A DNA stretch of 64,000 nucleotides from Paracoccus aestuariivivens (GCF_009711225.1 NZ_WMIE01000003.1:186001-250000), one strand, 5' to 3'. Numbered from the stretch's first letter, positions 1-11,143 are shown. The notes: a model not told the origin generated them from the letters alone. Numbers and translations are program-made.

Positions 1-369
1 GCTTTCCATGACGTCGACTCGTCGGTTCTGGCTTTCGAAATCGCTGCCCGTGCCGCGATGCGTGAAGGTCTGAAGAAGGCCGGTGCGAAACTGCTCGAGC
101 CGATCATGAAAGTGGAAGTCGTGACGCCGGAAGAATATACCGGTTCGATCATCGGCGACCTGACCAGCCGTCGTGGCATGGTCCGTGGTCAGGACTCGCG
201 TGGCAACGCCAACGTCATCGACGCGTTCGTGCCGCTTGCCAACATGTTCGGCTACATCAACAACCTGCGCTCGATGTCCTCGGGCCGTGCAGTGTTCTCG
301 ATGCAGTTCGACCATTACGAAGCCGTGCCGCAGAACATCTCGGACGAGATCCAGAAGAAATACGCCTAA
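1..369 (+). CDS. fusA: Elongation factor G, C-terminal fragment
   Basis: This is the 3' end of an open frame that enters from the left edge; only about 122 codons are present and the start lies outside the window. The translated end carries the EF-G domain V signature (GDLTSRRG) and the usual tail ending in KYA. EF-G is the ribosomal translocase GTPase; its G domain is not visible here. It sits 65 bases upstream of tuf, the normal str-operon order (rpsL-rpsG-fusA-tuf). Identity is secure from sequence and context. Confidence 0.97.
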   Translation, partial: AFHDVDSSVLAFEIAARAAMREGLKKAGAKLLEPIMKVEVVTPEEYTGSIIGDLTSRRGMVRGQDSRGNANVIDAFVPLANMFGYINNLRSMSSGRAVFSMQFDHYEAVPQNISDEIQKKYA

Positions 370-376
370 TCGGGAC

Positions 377-396
377 GGCGGGGCCACGGCCCCGCC
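377..396 (+). terminator. GC-rich hairpin between fusA and tuf
   Basis: A near-perfect inverted repeat (GGCGGGGCC and GGCCCCGCC separated by 2 bases) lies 8 bases after the fusA stop. There is no T-tract, so it is more likely an mRNA-stabilising or attenuating structure than a full terminator. Confidence 0.45.
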
Positions 397-434
397 TCTC
401 CATACAGAACATGACAGTTTAAGGAGCCCTGCTT

Positions 435-1610
<1,176 letters not shown>

Positions 1611-1623
1611 TTCGGGTCGGGCA

Positions 1624-1641
1624 GGGGGCGGTAACGCCCCC
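1624..1641 (+). terminator. Hairpin after tuf
   Basis: Stem GGGGGCG / CGCCCCC with a GTAA loop (GNRA type), 13 bases after the tuf stop. It is followed by an A-rich rather than T-rich stretch, so it may be partial termination or 3'-end protection between the str and S10 modules. Confidence 0.5.
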
Positions 1642-1693
1642 GGCTCAAAAAACTGGGCGACCTTCCGATTCGGGGGTTGCCAAATGGTCAACC

Positions 1694-1708
1694 GGCGGCT
1701 ATGCCGCC
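1694..1708 (+). promoter_or_regulatory. Hairpin in the rpsJ leader
   Basis: GGCGGC-TAT-GCCGCC lies in the 187-base tuf-rpsJ gap, about 90 bases before the rpsJ start. It is the most stable element of the leader. S10 leaders in other bacteria can bind L4; whether this one does is unknown. Confidence 0.3.
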
Positions 1709-1797
1709 TGCTTGCCAATTTGAATACCGGTTCGAAGCAGGCGCCACGTGGTGTGACGTCTGCCTCTCAACCGAATACCCCCGCAAGAGGGACGATA

Positions 1798-2106
1798 ATG
1801 CAAAGCCAGAATATCCGCATCCGGCTCAAGGCGTTCGATTATCGCGTTCTGGATGCCAGCACGCAGGAAATCGTGAACACCGCCAAGCGCACCGGCGCCA
1901 CGGTCCGCGGTCCGATTCCGCTGCCCAACAAAATCGAGAAATTCACCGTTCTGCGCGGTCCGCACATCGACAAAAAATCCCGCGACCAGTGGGAAATCCG
2001 CACGCACAAGCGTCTGCTGGACATCGTCGATCCGACCCCCCAGACCGTTGACGCCCTGATGAAGCTCGACCTCGCCGCTGGCGTTGATGTCGAAATCAAG
2101 GTGTAA
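1798..2106 (+). CDS. rpsJ: 30S ribosomal protein S10
   Basis: 102 residues beginning [19 protein letters not shown], the standard S10 N-terminus, and ending in VEIKV. S10 is a small-subunit head protein and also the NusE partner in antitermination. An in-frame upstream extension exists, but its sequence is not S10-like, and AGAGGGACG sits just before 1798, so that start is chosen. It opens the S10 operon and is 10 bases from rplC. Confidence 0.98.
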   Translation: MQSQNIRIRLKAFDYRVLDASTQEIVNTAKRTGATVRGPIPLPNKIEKFTVLRGPHIDKKSRDQWEIRTHKRLLDIVDPTPQTVDALMKLDLAAGVDVEIKV

Positions 2107-2116
2107 GGAGGCCATT

Positions 2117-2851
2117 ATGCTGCGGACTGGTGTAATCGCCAAGAAGCTGGGCATGACCCGGCTGTTCCTCGAAGACGGGCGTCAAGTTCCCGTCACTGTT
2201 CTTCACGTTGACAACCTGCAGGTTGTTGCTCAGCGCACCGTCGAAAAAGACGGCTACGTTGCGCTGCAGCTGGGTGCTGGCGAGGCGAAAGCCAAGCGCA
2301 CCACCGCTGCTCTGCGCGGTCACTTCGCGAAGGCCAATGTCGCTCCGAAGCGCAAGATCGCGGAATTCCGCGTTGCCGCCGAAAACCTGATCGAAGTGGG
2401 CGAAGAAATCATCGCCGATCACTACTTCGCGGGTCAGTTCGTCGACATCGCCGGTACCTCGATCGGTAAAGGCTTTGCCGGTGCGATGAAGCGTCACAAC
2501 TTCGGTGGTCTGCGCGCCTCGCACGGCGTGTCCGTCAGCCACCGCTCGCACGGTTCGACCGGCCAGTGCCAGGACCCCGGTAAGGTGTTCAAAGGCAAGA
2601 AGATGGCAGGTCACATGGGTGCCGTTCGCGTCACCACGCAGAACCTGCAAGTCGTTCGCACCGATTCCGACCGTGGCCTGATCATGGTCAAGGGTTCGGT
2701 TCCAGGCTCGAAAGGTGGATGGGTCACCATCAAGGACGCCGTGAAAAAGCCGCTGGCCGAAACCACGGTCTTCCCGGCTGCGATCCGTTCGAAGGCTGCC
2801 GCTGAGGCTCAGGTCTCTGCCGAGGCCGTTGCGCCCGAAGGAGACAACTGA
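2117..2851 (+). CDS. rplC: 50S ribosomal protein L3
   Basis: 244 residues. L3 is a primary assembly protein of the large subunit that reaches the peptidyl-transferase region. The central loop with ASHGVS and [20 protein letters not shown] is present, including the Gln that PrmB methylates in E. coli. The C-terminal Ala-rich tail is longer than in E. coli (209 residues), as is common in alphaproteobacteria. The start at 2117 has TAAGGAGG upstream. The stop overlaps the rplD start by one base. Confidence 0.98.
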   Translation: MLRTGVIAKKLGMTRLFLEDGRQVPVTVLHVDNLQVVAQRTVEKDGYVALQLGAGEAKAKRTTAALRGHFAKANVAPKRKIAEFRVAAENLIEVGEEIIADHYFAGQFVDIAGTSIGKGFAGAMKRHNFGGLRASHGVSVSHRSHGSTGQCQDPGKVFKGKKMAGHMGAVRVTTQNLQVVRTDSDRGLIMVKGSVPGSKGGWVTIKDAVKKPLAETTVFPAAIRSKAAAEAQVSAEAVAPEGDN

Positions 2852-3471
2852 TGAAACTCGATGTGATCACGCTCGAAGCCGGCAAAGCCGGTGACATCGA
2901 CCTGAGCGATGACATCTTCGGGCTCGAGCCGCGTGCGGACCTGCTGCACCGCGTCGTTCGCTGGCAGCGTGCGAAAGCGCAGCAAGGTACCCACTCGGTG
3001 CTGGGCAAGTCGGACGTCAGCTACTCGACCAAGAAGATCTACCGCCAAAAAGGCACCGGTGGCGCTCGTCACGGTTCCCGCAAGGCGCCGACCTTCCGTC
3101 ACGGTGGTGTGTACAAGGGCCCGACCCCGCGTTCGCACGCTTTCGACCTGCCGAAGAAAGTTCGCGCACTTGGCCTGAAGCACGCTCTGTCGGCGAAATT
3201 CGCTGCAGGCGAGCTGGTCATCGTTGAGAGCTTGAACATTGCCGATGCCAAAACTGCGGCCGTTGCTAAAGCGGTCAAGGAAAACGGCTGGAAGCGCGTT
3301 CTGGTGATCGACGGTGCCGAAGTGAACGAAAACTTCGCCCGTGCCGCCCGCAACCTCGAAGGCGTGGACGTCCTGCCGTCGATGGGTGCCAACGTCTATG
3401 ACATCCTGCGTCGCGACACGCTCGTGCTGACGCGCGCTGGCGTCGAAGCTCTGGAGGCTCGTCTGAAATGA
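2851..3471 (+). CDS. rplD: 50S ribosomal protein L4
   Basis: 206 residues, the normal length. The Arg/Lys-rich extension that lines the peptide exit tunnel is visible ([20 protein letters not shown], residues about 67-86). In E. coli L4 also autoregulates the S10 operon; no equivalent can be shown here. It is coupled to rplC by TGATG and to rplW by an ATGA overlap, with GAAGGAG as ribosome-binding site. Confidence 0.98.
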   Translation: MKLDVITLEAGKAGDIDLSDDIFGLEPRADLLHRVVRWQRAKAQQGTHSVLGKSDVSYSTKKIYRQKGTGGARHGSRKAPTFRHGGVYKGPTPRSHAFDLPKKVRALGLKHALSAKFAAGELVIVESLNIADAKTAAVAKAVKENGWKRVLVIDGAEVNENFARAARNLEGVDVLPSMGANVYDILRRDTLVLTRAGVEALEARLK

Positions 3472-3764
3472 CCACGAAGCCCGAACATTACGACGTGATC
3501 GTCAAGCCGCTGATCACCGAGAAAGCGACGCTGGTTGGTGAAGCCAACGCGTTCGTTTTCCAGGTGAGCAAAACCGCGAGCAAGCCGGTCATCAAGGAAG
3601 CAGTGGAAGCTCTGTTCAACGTCAAGGTGAAGGCGGTCAACACCACCATCACCAAAGGCAAGACCAAGCGTTTCAAAGGCCGTCCCGGCGTCCGTTCGGA
3701 TGTCAAGAAAGCCTATGTCACGCTGGAAGCCGGCAACACCATCGACGTGTCGACCGGCCTCTGA
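3468..3764 (+). CDS. rplW: 50S ribosomal protein L23
   Basis: 98 residues with the conserved KPLITEKAT start region and the [10 protein letters not shown] / [11 protein letters not shown] segment that contacts 23S rRNA. L23 sits at the tunnel exit and docks trigger factor and SRP. The start overlaps the rplD stop by four bases, so translation is probably coupled. A strong hairpin follows the stop, separating it from rplB. Confidence 0.98.
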   Translation: MTTKPEHYDVIVKPLITEKATLVGEANAFVFQVSKTASKPVIKEAVEALFNVKVKAVNTTITKGKTKRFKGRPGVRSDVKKAYVTLEAGNTIDVSTGL

Positions 3765-3780
3765 TATAGAGCCACCGAAT

Positions 3781-3814
3781 CGACGGCCCCCCCTGCGGGG
3801 CCGTCGTATTTTGA
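3781..3814 (+). terminator. Terminator-like hairpin between rplW and rplB
   Basis: Stem CGACGGCCCC / GGGGCCGTCG (3781-3790 with 3797-3806), loop of 6, followed by TATTTT. It looks like an intrinsic terminator inside the S10 operon, so it may act as an attenuator. Confidence 0.7.
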
Positions 3815-3859
3815 CTGAAACGGACCACCTAAGGTCCAAAGCAACGGAAGACAGAAAGC

Positions 3860-4696
3860 ATGGCACTTAAGTCGTATAAACCGACTACGCCTGGCCAGCG
3901 TGGGCTGGTTCTGATCGACCGTTCGGAGCTTTGGAAAGGGCGCCCGGTTAAATCCCTCACCGAGGGTTTGACCAAGAACGGCGGCCGGAACAACACCGGA
4001 CGGATCACGATGCGCCGCAAAGGCGGCGGGGCGAAGCGTCTCTACCGCATCGTCGATTTCAAACGCACTAAGTTCGACGTTTCGGCGACGGTCGAGCGGA
4101 TCGAATACGATCCCAACCGCACCGCTTTCATCGCGCTCATCAAATACGAAGACGGCGAACAGGCCTACATCATCGCTCCGCAGCGTCTTGCTGTTGGTGA
4201 CAAGGTGATCGCTGGCGCCAAAGTCGACGTCAAACCCGGCAACGCGATGCCGTTCTCGGGTATGCCGATCGGTACCATCGTCCACAACGTCGAGCTGAAG
4301 CCCGGCAAAGGTGGTCAGTTGGCACGTTCGGCCGGTACCTACGCTCAGTTCGTCGGTCGCGATGGCGGCTACGCTCAGATCCGCCTGTCCTCGGGCGAGC
4401 TGCGTCTGGTGCGTCAAGAGTGCATGGCCACCATCGGTGCCGTGTCCAACTCGGACCACTCGAACCAGAACCTGGGCAAAGCAGGCCGTAACCGTCACAA
4501 GGGCATCCGCCCGAGCGTTCGCGGCGTTGCAATGAACCCGATCGACCACCCGCATGGTGGTGGTGAAGGTCGGACTTCGGGCGGCCGTCACCCGGTTACC
4601 CCGTGGGGCAAAGGCACCAAGGGTAACAAGACCCGCACGAACAAAGCGACCGACAAATACATCCTGCGGTCGCGTAACGCGAAGAAGGGGCGCTAA
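3860..4696 (+). CDS. rplB: 50S ribosomal protein L2
   Basis: 278 residues. L2 is needed for subunit association and peptidyl transfer. The invariant [14 protein letters not shown] segment, including the His essential for activity, is present near residue 220-235, followed by the Lys-rich tail. The 95-base gap before it holds a terminator-like hairpin, so rplB may head a second transcript or depend on readthrough. rpsS follows after 3 bases. Confidence 0.98.
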   Translation: MALKSYKPTTPGQRGLVLIDRSELWKGRPVKSLTEGLTKNGGRNNTGRITMRRKGGGAKRLYRIVDFKRTKFDVSATVERIEYDPNRTAFIALIKYEDGEQAYIIAPQRLAVGDKVIAGAKVDVKPGNAMPFSGMPIGTIVHNVELKPGKGGQLARSAGTYAQFVGRDGGYAQIRLSSGELRLVRQECMATIGAVSNSDHSNQNLGKAGRNRHKGIRPSVRGVAMNPIDHPHGGGEGRTSGGRHPVTPWGKGTKGNKTRTNKATDKYILRSRNAKKGR

Positions 4697-4699
4697 TCC

Positions 4700-4978
4700 A
4701 TGGCACGTTCTATCTGGAAGGGCCCCTTTGTCGACGCATACGTGCTTCGCAAGGCCGAGAAAGCCCGCGAGGCTGGCAAGTCCGACGTCATCAAGATCTG
4801 GTCGCGTCGTTCGACCATTCTGCCGCAGTTTGTCGGCCTGACTTTCGGCGTTTACAATGGCCAGAAGCACATTCCGGTCGCTGTCAGCGAAGAGATGATC
4901 GGCCAGAAGTTTGGTGAATACTCGCCGACGCGGACCTATTACGGTCACGCCGCCGACAAGAAAGCGAAGAGGAAGTAA
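4700..4978 (+). CDS. rpsS: 30S ribosomal protein S19
   Basis: 92 residues, with the [17 protein letters not shown] start and the [21 protein letters not shown] end typical of S19, a head protein contacting S13 and the A-site finger. The ribosome-binding site AGAAGGGG lies within the end of rplB. rplV begins 5 bases after the stop. Confidence 0.98.
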   Translation: MARSIWKGPFVDAYVLRKAEKAREAGKSDVIKIWSRRSTILPQFVGLTFGVYNGQKHIPVAVSEEMIGQKFGEYSPTRTYYGHAADKKAKRK

Positions 4979-4983
4979 TCGTC

Positions 4984-5379
4984 ATGGGTAAGGAACAGAA
5001 TCCGCGCCGCGTGGCGGATAACGAGGCGTTTGCAAAAACGAAAATGCTTCGCACCTCGCCGCAAAAGCTGAACCTGGTTGCTCAGCTGATCCGTGGCAAG
5101 AAAGTCGAGAAAGCCTTGGCTGACCTGACGTTCTCGCACAAGCGTGTCGCTGGCGACGTGAAGAAATGCCTTCAGTCGGCCATCGCCAACGCTGAGAACA
5201 ACCACAACCTCGACGTCGACAATCTGATCGTCGCCGAAGCTTGGGTTGGCAAGAACCTCGTCATGAAACGTGGCCGTCCGCGTGCCCGTGGCCGCTACGG
5301 CAAGATCATGAAGCCGTTCTCGGAAATCACCATCAAGGTCCGTCAGGTCGAAGCCATCGAAGCCGGGGAGCGTGCGTAA
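4984..5379 (+). CDS. rplV: 50S ribosomal protein L22
   Basis: 131 residues. L22 lines the exit tunnel through a long beta-hairpin; the [14 protein letters not shown] loop (about residues 97-110) is that element and is where macrolide-resistance changes fall in other bacteria; no insertion is evident here. The start follows AGAGGAAG. The stop shares one base with the rpsC start (TAATG). Confidence 0.97.
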   Translation: MGKEQNPRRVADNEAFAKTKMLRTSPQKLNLVAQLIRGKKVEKALADLTFSHKRVAGDVKKCLQSAIANAENNHNLDVDNLIVAEAWVGKNLVMKRGRPRARGRYGKIMKPFSEITIKVRQVEAIEAGERA

Positions 5380-6095
5380 TGGGTCAGAAGGTTAACCCGA
5401 TTGGTATGCGTCTTCAGGTCAACCGTACCTGGGACAGCCGCTGGTATGCGGATGACAAGGATTACGGCAATCTTCTGCTGGAAGACCTGAAAATCCGTGA
5501 CTTCGTTCATACCGAAGCCAAACAGGCAGGCGTCAGCCGCGTCATCATCGAGCGTCCGCACAAAAAGTGCCGCGTCACGATCTATGCCGCGCGTCCGGGT
5601 GTCATCATCGGCAAAAAAGGCGCCGATATCGAAACCCTGCGCAAGAAGCTGACGAACTTCACCGCCTCGGAACTGCACCTCAACATCGTTGAAGTCCGCA
5701 AGCCCGAGCTGGACGCCCAGTTGGTCGCCGAATCGATCGCTCAGCAGCTCGAGCGCCGCGTTTCGTTCCGTCGCGCCATGAAGCGCGCCGTGCAGAACGC
5801 TATGCGAATGGGTGCACTGGGTATTCGTGTGAACGTTGCTGGCCGTCTTGGCGGCGCCGAAATCGCCCGGACCGAGTGGTACCGCGAAGGCCGTGTGCCG
5901 CTGCACACCCTGCGCGCCGACATCGACTATGCGCTGTCGGAAGCCACCACGCCCTACGGCATCATCGGTGTGAAGACCTGGATCTTCAAAGGCGAGATCA
6001 TGGAGCATGACCCGCAGGCTCGCGACCGCCGCGCTACTGAAGCGCAAGACGGTCCGGCTCCGCGCGGTCCGCGTCGTGACCGCGACGCGCGCTAA
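5379..6095 (+). CDS. rpsC: 30S ribosomal protein S3
   Basis: 238 residues, starting [12 protein letters not shown]. The type II KH domain is visible ([14 protein letters not shown], about residues 70-84). S3 forms the mRNA entry channel with S4 and S5. A longer frame open upstream reads into rplV; the TAATG overlap with GGGGAG upstream supports 5379. The C-terminus is Arg/Asp-rich, as in other alphaproteobacteria. rplP follows after 11 bases. Confidence 0.98.
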   Translation: MGQKVNPIGMRLQVNRTWDSRWYADDKDYGNLLLEDLKIRDFVHTEAKQAGVSRVIIERPHKKCRVTIYAARPGVIIGKKGADIETLRKKLTNFTASELHLNIVEVRKPELDAQLVAESIAQQLERRVSFRRAMKRAVQNAMRMGALGIRVNVAGRLGGAEIARTEWYREGRVPLHTLRADIDYALSEATTPYGIIGVKTWIFKGEIMEHDPQARDRRATEAQDGPAPRGPRRDRDAR

Positions 6096-6106
6096 GGAGA
6101 AGTAGA

Positions 6107-6520
6107 ATGCTGCAACCGAAACGGACCAAGTTCCGCAAACAGCACAAGGGCCGGATCCACGGCGAAGCAAAGGGCGGTTTTGCCCTGAACTTCGGCTCGT
6201 TCGCCCTGAAGGCTACTGAGCCCGAGCGCGTCACCGCCCGCCAGATCGAAGCGGCCCGCCGCGCGATCACCCGCCACATGAAACGTCAGGGTCGCGTCTG
6301 GATCCGGATTTTCCCGGATGTTCCGGTTTCGTCGAAACCGACGGAAGTGCGGATGGGTAAAGGTAAAGGTTCGGTGGATTACTGGGCGGCCCGCGTCCAT
6401 CCCGGCCGCATCATGTTCGAAATCGACGGCGTGTCCGACGAAATCGCACGTGAAGCGCTGCGCCTCGGCGCGAACAAGCTGCCGGTGCTGACCCGCATCG
6501 TCGCTCGCGAAGACTGGTAA
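6107..6520 (+). CDS. rplP: 50S ribosomal protein L16
   Basis: 137 residues starting [17 protein letters not shown]16 organises the A-site and peptidyl-transferase architecture. The [20 protein letters not shown] segment is conserved. AAGGAG lies upstream. It ends the rplB-rplP module: a 190-base gap with a very stable hairpin follows before rpmC, whereas rplP and rpmC are adjacent in most genomes. Confidence 0.98.
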   Translation: MLQPKRTKFRKQHKGRIHGEAKGGFALNFGSFALKATEPERVTARQIEAARRAITRHMKRQGRVWIRIFPDVPVSSKPTEVRMGKGKGSVDYWAARVHPGRIMFEIDGVSDEIAREALRLGANKLPVLTRIVAREDW

Positions 6521-6542
6521 TCCCGGTCCGCAAGTAAAAGTG

Positions 6543-6573
6543 ACGCCCCGTCGGGAAACCGGCGGGGCGTTTC
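6543..6573 (+). terminator. 12-bp GNRA-capped hairpin after rplP
   Basis: Stem ACGCCCCGTCGG / CCGGCGGGGCGT (6543-6554 with 6559-6570, one G-U pair) capped by GAAA and followed by TTC. It lies 22 bases after the rplP stop, inside the 190-base rplP-rpmC gap. The rest of the gap (6574-6710) holds no frame I can support and presumably carries the rpmC leader or promoter. Confidence 0.65.
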
Positions 6574-6710
6574 ATATGCGAGTTTTCCACAATGGGACTT
6601 GCATAAAATGGCCTACGCCTGTATGGGCAAGCCTTCATCATGAAACTCCACCGGAATCAGGGTGGCCCTGCTTGCAGGGGCTCGCCGGTGATGTTGAAAG
6701 GAAATGGCGT

Positions 6711-6917
6711 ATGAAAGCGCTGGAACTGAAAGATAAGACGCCGGATCAGCTGAAAGAACAGCTGCTCTCGCTGAAAAAGGAAGCGTTCAACCTGCGCTTC
6801 CAGCAGGCCACCGGCCAGCTCGAATCGACCGCCCGCATGCGCTCCGTCCGTCGCGACGTTGCTCGTGTGAAAACCATTCTGAACCAGAAAGCGGCGGAAG
6901 CCGCGGCGTCGAACTAA
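6711..6917 (+). CDS. rpmC: 50S ribosomal protein L29
   Basis: 68 residues, helical and charged, with the L29 core [29 protein letters not shown]. It binds near the tunnel exit beside L23. The frame is open upstream to 6540, but the extension is not L29-like; GAAAGG precedes 6711, which also gives the usual [10 protein letters not shown] start. rpsQ follows after 12 bases with its own AAGGAG. Confidence 0.97.
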   Translation: MKALELKDKTPDQLKEQLLSLKKEAFNLRFQQATGQLESTARMRSVRRDVARVKTILNQKAAEAAASN

Positions 6918-6929
6918 GGAGCCCGGTCC

Positions 6930-7178
6930 ATGCCCAAACGCATCCTGCAAGGCAAGGTCGTCAGTGACAAGAACGAACAGACCGTCACCGTTCTGGTCGA
7001 GCGTCGCTTCAAGCACCCGCTGCTGCACAAAACCGTGCGGTCGTCGAAGAAATACCGCGCGCATGACGCGCTGAACCAGTTCAAGGTCGGTGACACCGTT
7101 CGCATCGTCGAATGTGCCCCGATCTCGAAAACCAAGCGCTGGACGGTTCTCGTCGACGCTGTCGAAGCACAGGCGTGA
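6930..7178 (+). CDS. rpsQ: 30S ribosomal protein S17
   Basis: 82 residues, an OB-fold primary 16S-binding protein. The start [19 protein letters not shown] and the [21 protein letters not shown] segment are conserved. TAAGGAGCC lies upstream. A 64-base gap with a short G/C-rich dyad precedes rplN. Confidence 0.97.
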   Translation: MPKRILQGKVVSDKNEQTVTVLVERRFKHPLLHKTVRSSKKYRAHDALNQFKVGDTVRIVECAPISKTKRWTVLVDAVEAQA

Positions 7179-7242
7179 GTCCAGTCTTAATCGAAACCCT
7201 GGGGCCGGGTGATGCCGGTCCCCAAAGGTCGGGAGTAACCCA

Positions 7243-7611
7243 ATGATCCAGATGCAGACCAATCTGGATGTCGCTGACAACTCCGGCGCTCGCCGAGTTC
7301 AGTGCATCAAGGTCCTGGGTGGTTCGCACCGTCGCTATGCGTCGGTGGGCGACATCATTGTCGTTTCCGTCAAGGAAGCCATTCCGCGCGGCCGCGTGAA
7401 GAAAGGTGACGTCCGCAAGGCCGTCGTCGTGCGCACCGCGAAAGAAGTGAACCGTGAAGACGGCACCTCGATCCGTTTCGACCGCAACGCCGCCGTCATC
7501 CTGAACAACCAGGGTGAGCCGGTCGGTACCCGTATCTTCGGGCCGGTCGTTCGTGAACTGCGTGCGAAGAACTTCATGAAGATCATCTCGCTCGCTCCGG
7601 AGGTGCTGTAA
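7243..7611 (+). CDS. rplN: 50S ribosomal protein L14
   Basis: 122 residues, the invariant family length, beginning [24 protein letters not shown]14 forms an intersubunit bridge and is the RsfS target in other bacteria. TCGGGAGT serves as ribosome-binding site. The stop overlaps the rplX start by one base. Confidence 0.98.
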   Translation: MIQMQTNLDVADNSGARRVQCIKVLGGSHRRYASVGDIIVVSVKEAIPRGRVKKGDVRKAVVVRTAKEVNREDGTSIRFDRNAAVILNNQGEPVGTRIFGPVVRELRAKNFMKIISLAPEVL

Positions 7612-7916
7612 TGGCTGCCAAGCTGAAAAAAGGCGACAAGGTCGTCGTCCTTGCCGGCAAGGACAAAGGCAAGCAGGGCGAGATCTCGGCCGTTCTTCCC
7701 AAAGAGAACAAGGCTGTTGTTGACGGCGTCAACATCGCGATCCGCCACACCCGTCAGACTCAGACCTCGCAAGGTGGCCGCTTGGCGAAAGCCATGCCGA
7801 TCGACCTGTCGAATCTGGCCCTCATGGACAAAAACGGCAAAGCGACCCGCGTCGGCTTCCGCGTGGAAGACGGCAAGAAAGTCCGCTTCGCCAAGACCAC
7901 GGGAGACGTGATCTGA
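7611..7916 (+). CDS. rplX: 50S ribosomal protein L24
   Basis: 101 residues with an N-terminal KOW motif ([18 protein letters not shown], residues about 5-22), which nucleates large-subunit assembly. It is coupled to rplN by TAATG and to rplE by TGATG, each sharing one base, with CGGAGGT upstream. Confidence 0.98.
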   Translation: MAAKLKKGDKVVVLAGKDKGKQGEISAVLPKENKAVVDGVNIAIRHTRQTQTSQGGRLAKAMPIDLSNLALMDKNGKATRVGFRVEDGKKVRFAKTTGDVI

Positions 7917-8476
7917 TGCTGGACCAAGCCAACTACACGCCGCGTCTTAAGTCGCAGTACCGCGAAGCTATTCGCGCTGCGCTGAAAGAAGAGTTCGGCT
8001 ACAAAAACGACATGCAGATCCCGCGTCTGGACAAGATCGTCCTGAACATGGGCATCGGCGAAGCCGTGAAAGACACGAAAAAGGTCAAGCAAGGCGCTGA
8101 AGAGCTCTCGCTGATCGCAGGCCAAAAAGCAGTCATCACCCACGCGAAACAGTCGATCGCCGGCTTCCGCGTCCGTGAAGAAATGCCGCTGGGCTGCAAA
8201 GTGACCCTGCGTGGCGACCGGATGTATGAATTCCTGGACCGCCTGATCAACATCGCGCTGCCGCGCGTCCGCGACTTCCGCGGCGTGAAAGGCACGTCTT
8301 TCGACGGTCGTGGCAACTACGCCATGGGCCTGAAAGAGCACATCGTGTTCCCGGAAATCAACTTCGACAAGGTCGACGAAGTGCTGGGGATGGACATCAT
8401 CATTTGCACCACCGCGCCGACCGATGCGGAAGCGAAGGCGCTGTTGAAGCATTTCAACATGCCGTTCAACAGCTGA
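7916..8476 (+). CDS. rplE: 50S ribosomal protein L5
   Basis: 186 residues. L5 binds 5S rRNA and forms bridge B1b. Conserved blocks include [11 protein letters not shown] (about residues 39-49), [17 protein letters not shown] and [17 protein letters not shown]. It overlaps rplX by one base, and a CGGAGG site precedes rpsN 19 bases later. Confidence 0.98.
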   Translation: MLDQANYTPRLKSQYREAIRAALKEEFGYKNDMQIPRLDKIVLNMGIGEAVKDTKKVKQGAEELSLIAGQKAVITHAKQSIAGFRVREEMPLGCKVTLRGDRMYEFLDRLINIALPRVRDFRGVKGTSFDGRGNYAMGLKEHIVFPEINFDKVDEVLGMDIIICTTAPTDAEAKALLKHFNMPFNS

Positions 8477-8495
8477 TCGCGGAGGTAAGATAGAT

Positions 8496-8801
8496 ATGGC
8501 TAAAAAATCCATGATCGAGCGCGAGAAAAAGCGCGAGAAACTGGTTCAGAAATACGCCGCCAAGCGCGCTGCTCTGAACGAAGTCGTCCACGATCAATCC
8601 CTGCCGATGGAAGAGCGCTTCAAGGCCAGCCTGAAACTGGCTGAACTGCCGCGCAATTCCTCGGCTACGCGTCTGCATAACCGGTGCCAACTGACCGGCC
8701 GTCCGCACGCGTATTACCGTAAACTGAAACTGTCGCGGATCATGCTGCGCGAGCTCGGCTCGTTCGGTCAGATCCCTGGCATGGTCAAATCGAGCTGGTA
8801 A
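8496..8801 (+). CDS. rpsN: 30S ribosomal protein S14, zinc-free long form
   Basis: 101 residues starting [16 protein letters not shown]. It is the long C-minus form: the CxxC pairs of the short zinc form are absent, leaving a single Cys in [16 protein letters not shown]14 contacts S3 and S10 in the head. TCGCGGAGG is upstream and rpsH follows after 9 bases. Confidence 0.98.
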   Translation: MAKKSMIEREKKREKLVQKYAAKRAALNEVVHDQSLPMEERFKASLKLAELPRNSSATRLHNRCQLTGRPHAYYRKLKLSRIMLRELGSFGQIPGMVKSSW

Positions 8802-8810
8802 GGGGGCATT

Positions 8811-9209
8811 ATGTCGATGAACGATCCTCTCGGCGATATGCTGACCCGCATCCGCAATGCTCAGATGCGCGGCAAATCGACCGTTCGCACTCCGGCCTCC
8901 AAGCTGCGCGCTTGGGTTCTGGACGTGCTGAAAGCGGAAGGCTACATCCGCGGCTATGAAGCCACGACCTCTGCGTCGGGCCATGCCGAACTGGAAATCA
9001 GCCTGAAATACTACGAAGGCACTCCGGTCATTCGCGAACTCGCGCGCGTGTCCAAACCCGGTCGCCGGGTTTATGCCTCGGTCAAGGAAATCCCGTCGGT
9101 CCGTAACGGCCTGGGCGTTTCCATCGTCTCGACGCCGAAAGGTGTTATGTCGGACGCAGCGGCTCGCAACGCCAATGTTGGCGGCGAAGTCCTCTGCACC
9201 GTGTTCTAA
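8811..9209 (+). CDS. rpsH: 30S ribosomal protein S8
   Basis: 132 residues, starting [18 protein letters not shown] and ending in the conserved [10 protein letters not shown]8 is a core 16S-binding protein and, in E. coli, represses the spc operon by binding rplE mRNA; no such site could be confirmed here. An internal Met at residue 3 is possible, but TAAGGGGG supports 8811. Confidence 0.97.
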   Translation: MSMNDPLGDMLTRIRNAQMRGKSTVRTPASKLRAWVLDVLKAEGYIRGYEATTSASGHAELEISLKYYEGTPVIRELARVSKPGRRVYASVKEIPSVRNGLGVSIVSTPKGVMSDAAARNANVGGEVLCTVF

Positions 9210-9221
9210 AGGAGGGCAGAG

Positions 9222-9755
9222 ATGTCTCGGATTGGTAAAAAACCGGTCGCCCTCCCGAATGGCGTGACTGCGGAAATCAAAGGTCAAACGATCGAAGTGA
9301 AAGGCCCGAAAGGCGTCCGTTCCTTCACCGCGACCGATGATGTGACGCTCTCGCTTGAGGACGGCGCCGTCAAGGTCACCCCGCGTGGCCTGTCGAAACG
9401 CGCTCGCCAGCAGTGGGGTATGACCCGCTCGATGGTCGAGAACCTGACCGTTGGCGTGAGCCAAGGCTTCAAAAAAGAGCTGGAAATTCAAGGTGTGGGT
9501 TACCGCGCCTCGATGCAGGGCAATGTCCTGAAACTGGCTCTGGGCTATTCGCACGACGTGAACTTCGAGGCGCCTGCTGGCGTCACCATCACCTCGCCGA
9601 AGCAGACCGAAATCGTGGTGGAAGGCATCGACCAGCAACTGGTCGGCCAAGTCGCCGCGAACATCCGTGAGTGGCGTCAGCCCGAGCCCTACAAGGGCAA
9701 AGGCATCCGCTACAAGGGTGAGGTCGTCTTCCGCAAGGAAGGCAAGAAGAAGTAA
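9222..9755 (+). CDS. rplF: 50S ribosomal protein L6
   Basis: 177 residues with the two tandem repeats of the L6 fold and the C-terminal signature [14 protein letters not shown]. It sits near the GTPase centre and sarcin-ricin loop. AAAGGAGGG precedes the start, and rplR follows after 11 bases. Confidence 0.98.
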   Translation: MSRIGKKPVALPNGVTAEIKGQTIEVKGPKGVRSFTATDDVTLSLEDGAVKVTPRGLSKRARQQWGMTRSMVENLTVGVSQGFKKELEIQGVGYRASMQGNVLKLALGYSHDVNFEAPAGVTITSPKQTEIVVEGIDQQLVGQVAANIREWRQPEPYKGKGIRYKGEVVFRKEGKKK

Positions 9756-9766
9756 GGGGCGCGAAA

Positions 9767-10126
9767 ATGGCACTGAACAAACGAGAGCTGTTCCTCAAGC
9801 GCCGCCTGCGCGTGCGGAACAAATTGCGGGCGATCACGGACGGCCGTCCGCGTCTGTCCGTTCACCGTTCTTCCAAGAACATCAGCGTTCAAGTCATCGA
9901 CGACGTGAAAGGGGTCACCCTGGCCTCGGCATCGTCGCTCGAGAAAGACTTTGGCGTTGTCGGCAAGAACAACGTGGAAGTCGCGGCCAAGATTGGCGCC
10001 GCGATTGCAGAGCGTGCGAAAGCAGCCGGTGTCGAAGAAGTCATCTTCGACCGCGGTGGCTTCCTGTTCCACGGCAAGATCAAGGCCCTTGCGGACGCAG
10101 CCCGCGAAGGCGGTCTGAAGTTCTAA
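9767..10126 (+). CDS. rplR: 50S ribosomal protein L18
   Basis: 119 residues with the basic N-terminus ([13 protein letters not shown]) and the [17 protein letters not shown] core. L18 carries 5S rRNA into the large subunit with L5. TAAGGGGCG is the ribosome-binding site. A 115-base gap with a hairpin follows before rpsE. Confidence 0.98.
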   Translation: MALNKRELFLKRRLRVRNKLRAITDGRPRLSVHRSSKNISVQVIDDVKGVTLASASSLEKDFGVVGKNNVEVAAKIGAAIAERAKAAGVEEVIFDRGGFLFHGKIKALADAAREGGLKF

Positions 10127-10133
10127 GGACTGC

Positions 10134-10153
10134 GGGTGGCGTTTTCGCCACCC
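10134..10153 (+). terminator. Hairpin between rplR and rpsE
   Basis: GGGTGGCG-TTTT-CGCCACCC, eight base pairs, 8 bases after the rplR stop. There is no T-tract after it. It is probably an attenuator or processing structure within the spc operon. Confidence 0.45.
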
Positions 10154-10241
10154 CGATGATCCGGGGGCCATTGGCTTGCCTTTGGCCCACCAGGATCGGA
10201 TTTAACGGCGCTGATCGCGCCAGTTGAAAAAGGAATGCCTC

Positions 10242-10808
10242 ATGGCAGAACGTGAAAACCGTCGGGGTCGCCGCGAAGAGCGCGAAGAAACCCCGGAATT
10301 CGCCGATCGCTTGGTCGCGATCAACCGTGTGTCGAAAACCGTCAAGGGTGGTAAGCGCTTCGGCTTCGCCGCTCTCGTGGTTGTCGGCGACCAGCGTGGC
10401 CGCGTTGGCTTCGGCAAGGGCAAAGCGAAAGAAGTGCCCGAGGCGATCCGCAAGGCCACCGAACAAGCGAAACGCTCGCTGGTTCGCGTCCCGCTGCGCG
10501 ACGGCCGCACCCTGCACCACGATATCGAAGGCCGTCACGGCGCCGGTAAAGTGATCATGCGGACTGCCGTTCCGGGTACCGGTATCATCGCCGGTGGTCC
10601 GATGCGCGCCGTCTTCGAGATGCTGGGCGTTCAGGACGTTGTTGCGAAGTCGCAAGGCTCGCAGAACCCCTACAACATGATCCGCGCCACCATCGACGGC
10701 CTGAAAAAGGAATCGTCGCCACGCAACGTCGCTCAGCGTCGTGGCAAGAAAGTGGCCGAGATCCTGCCGTCGAACGACAAGCCGGCTGACGCCGCTGTCG
10801 AAGCGTAA
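10242..10808 (+). CDS. rpsE: 30S ribosomal protein S5
   Basis: 188 residues. S5 lines the mRNA channel and is a site of decoding-fidelity mutations. Conserved parts are the [22 protein letters not shown] segment and [21 protein letters not shown] codon at 10224 would add six residues, but that stretch contains the AAAAAGGA ribosome-binding site, so ATG 10242 is chosen. rpmD follows after 11 bases. Confidence 0.97.
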   Translation: MAERENRRGRREEREETPEFADRLVAINRVSKTVKGGKRFGFAALVVVGDQRGRVGFGKGKAKEVPEAIRKATEQAKRSLVRVPLRDGRTLHHDIEGRHGAGKVIMRTAVPGTGIIAGGPMRAVFEMLGVQDVVAKSQGSQNPYNMIRATIDGLKKESSPRNVAQRRGKKVAEILPSNDKPADAAVEA

Positions 10809-10819
10809 GGAGAGGCACA

Positions 10820-11008
10820 ATGGCTAAAACCATCGTCGTCAAGCAGATCGGCTCGCCGATCCGCCGTCCGGCCGTTCAGCGCGAAACGCTGAAAGGCCTG
10901 GGCCTGAACAAGATGAACCGCACCCGCGAGCTGGAAGATACCCCGGCCGTGCGCGGCATGGTCAACAAGATCCCGCATCTGGTTGTCATCATCGAAGAGC
11001 GCGGCTGA
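10820..11008 (+). CDS. rpmD: 50S ribosomal protein L30
   Basis: 62 residues, typical of the short bacterial L30, with the conserved IGSPIRRP and [20 protein letters not shown] segments. AAGGAGAG lies upstream. A strong intrinsic terminator follows 25 bases later, so the first part of the spc operon seems to end here, which is unusual because rplO normally comes next. Confidence 0.97.
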   Translation: MAKTIVVKQIGSPIRRPAVQRETLKGLGLNKMNRTRELEDTPAVRGMVNKIPHLVVIIEERG

Positions 11009-11033
11009 TTTCAGCCCCCGCTTACAGATTGGA

Positions 11034-11063
11034 AACGCCCCGGAGATCCTCCGGGGCGTTTTC
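11034..11063 (+). terminator. Intrinsic terminator after rpmD
   Basis: Eleven-pair stem AACGCCCCGGA / TCCGGGGCGTT (11034-11044 with 11050-11060), loop of 5, followed by TTCG. It marks the edge of a two-gene insertion in the spc operon. Confidence 0.75.
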
Positions 11064-11143
11064 GTTTATGCGAACCTGCCCCGTTAACCTTTCGCTAACC
11101 GGTTTTTGGCAAATTTCTGGCATTCCCTTGAAGGAAGCCCGAG

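Noticed and set aside
1611-1797. A possible tRNA between tuf and rpsJ
   Set aside because: The stretch has hairpins but no cloverleaf with T-loop and anticodon features.
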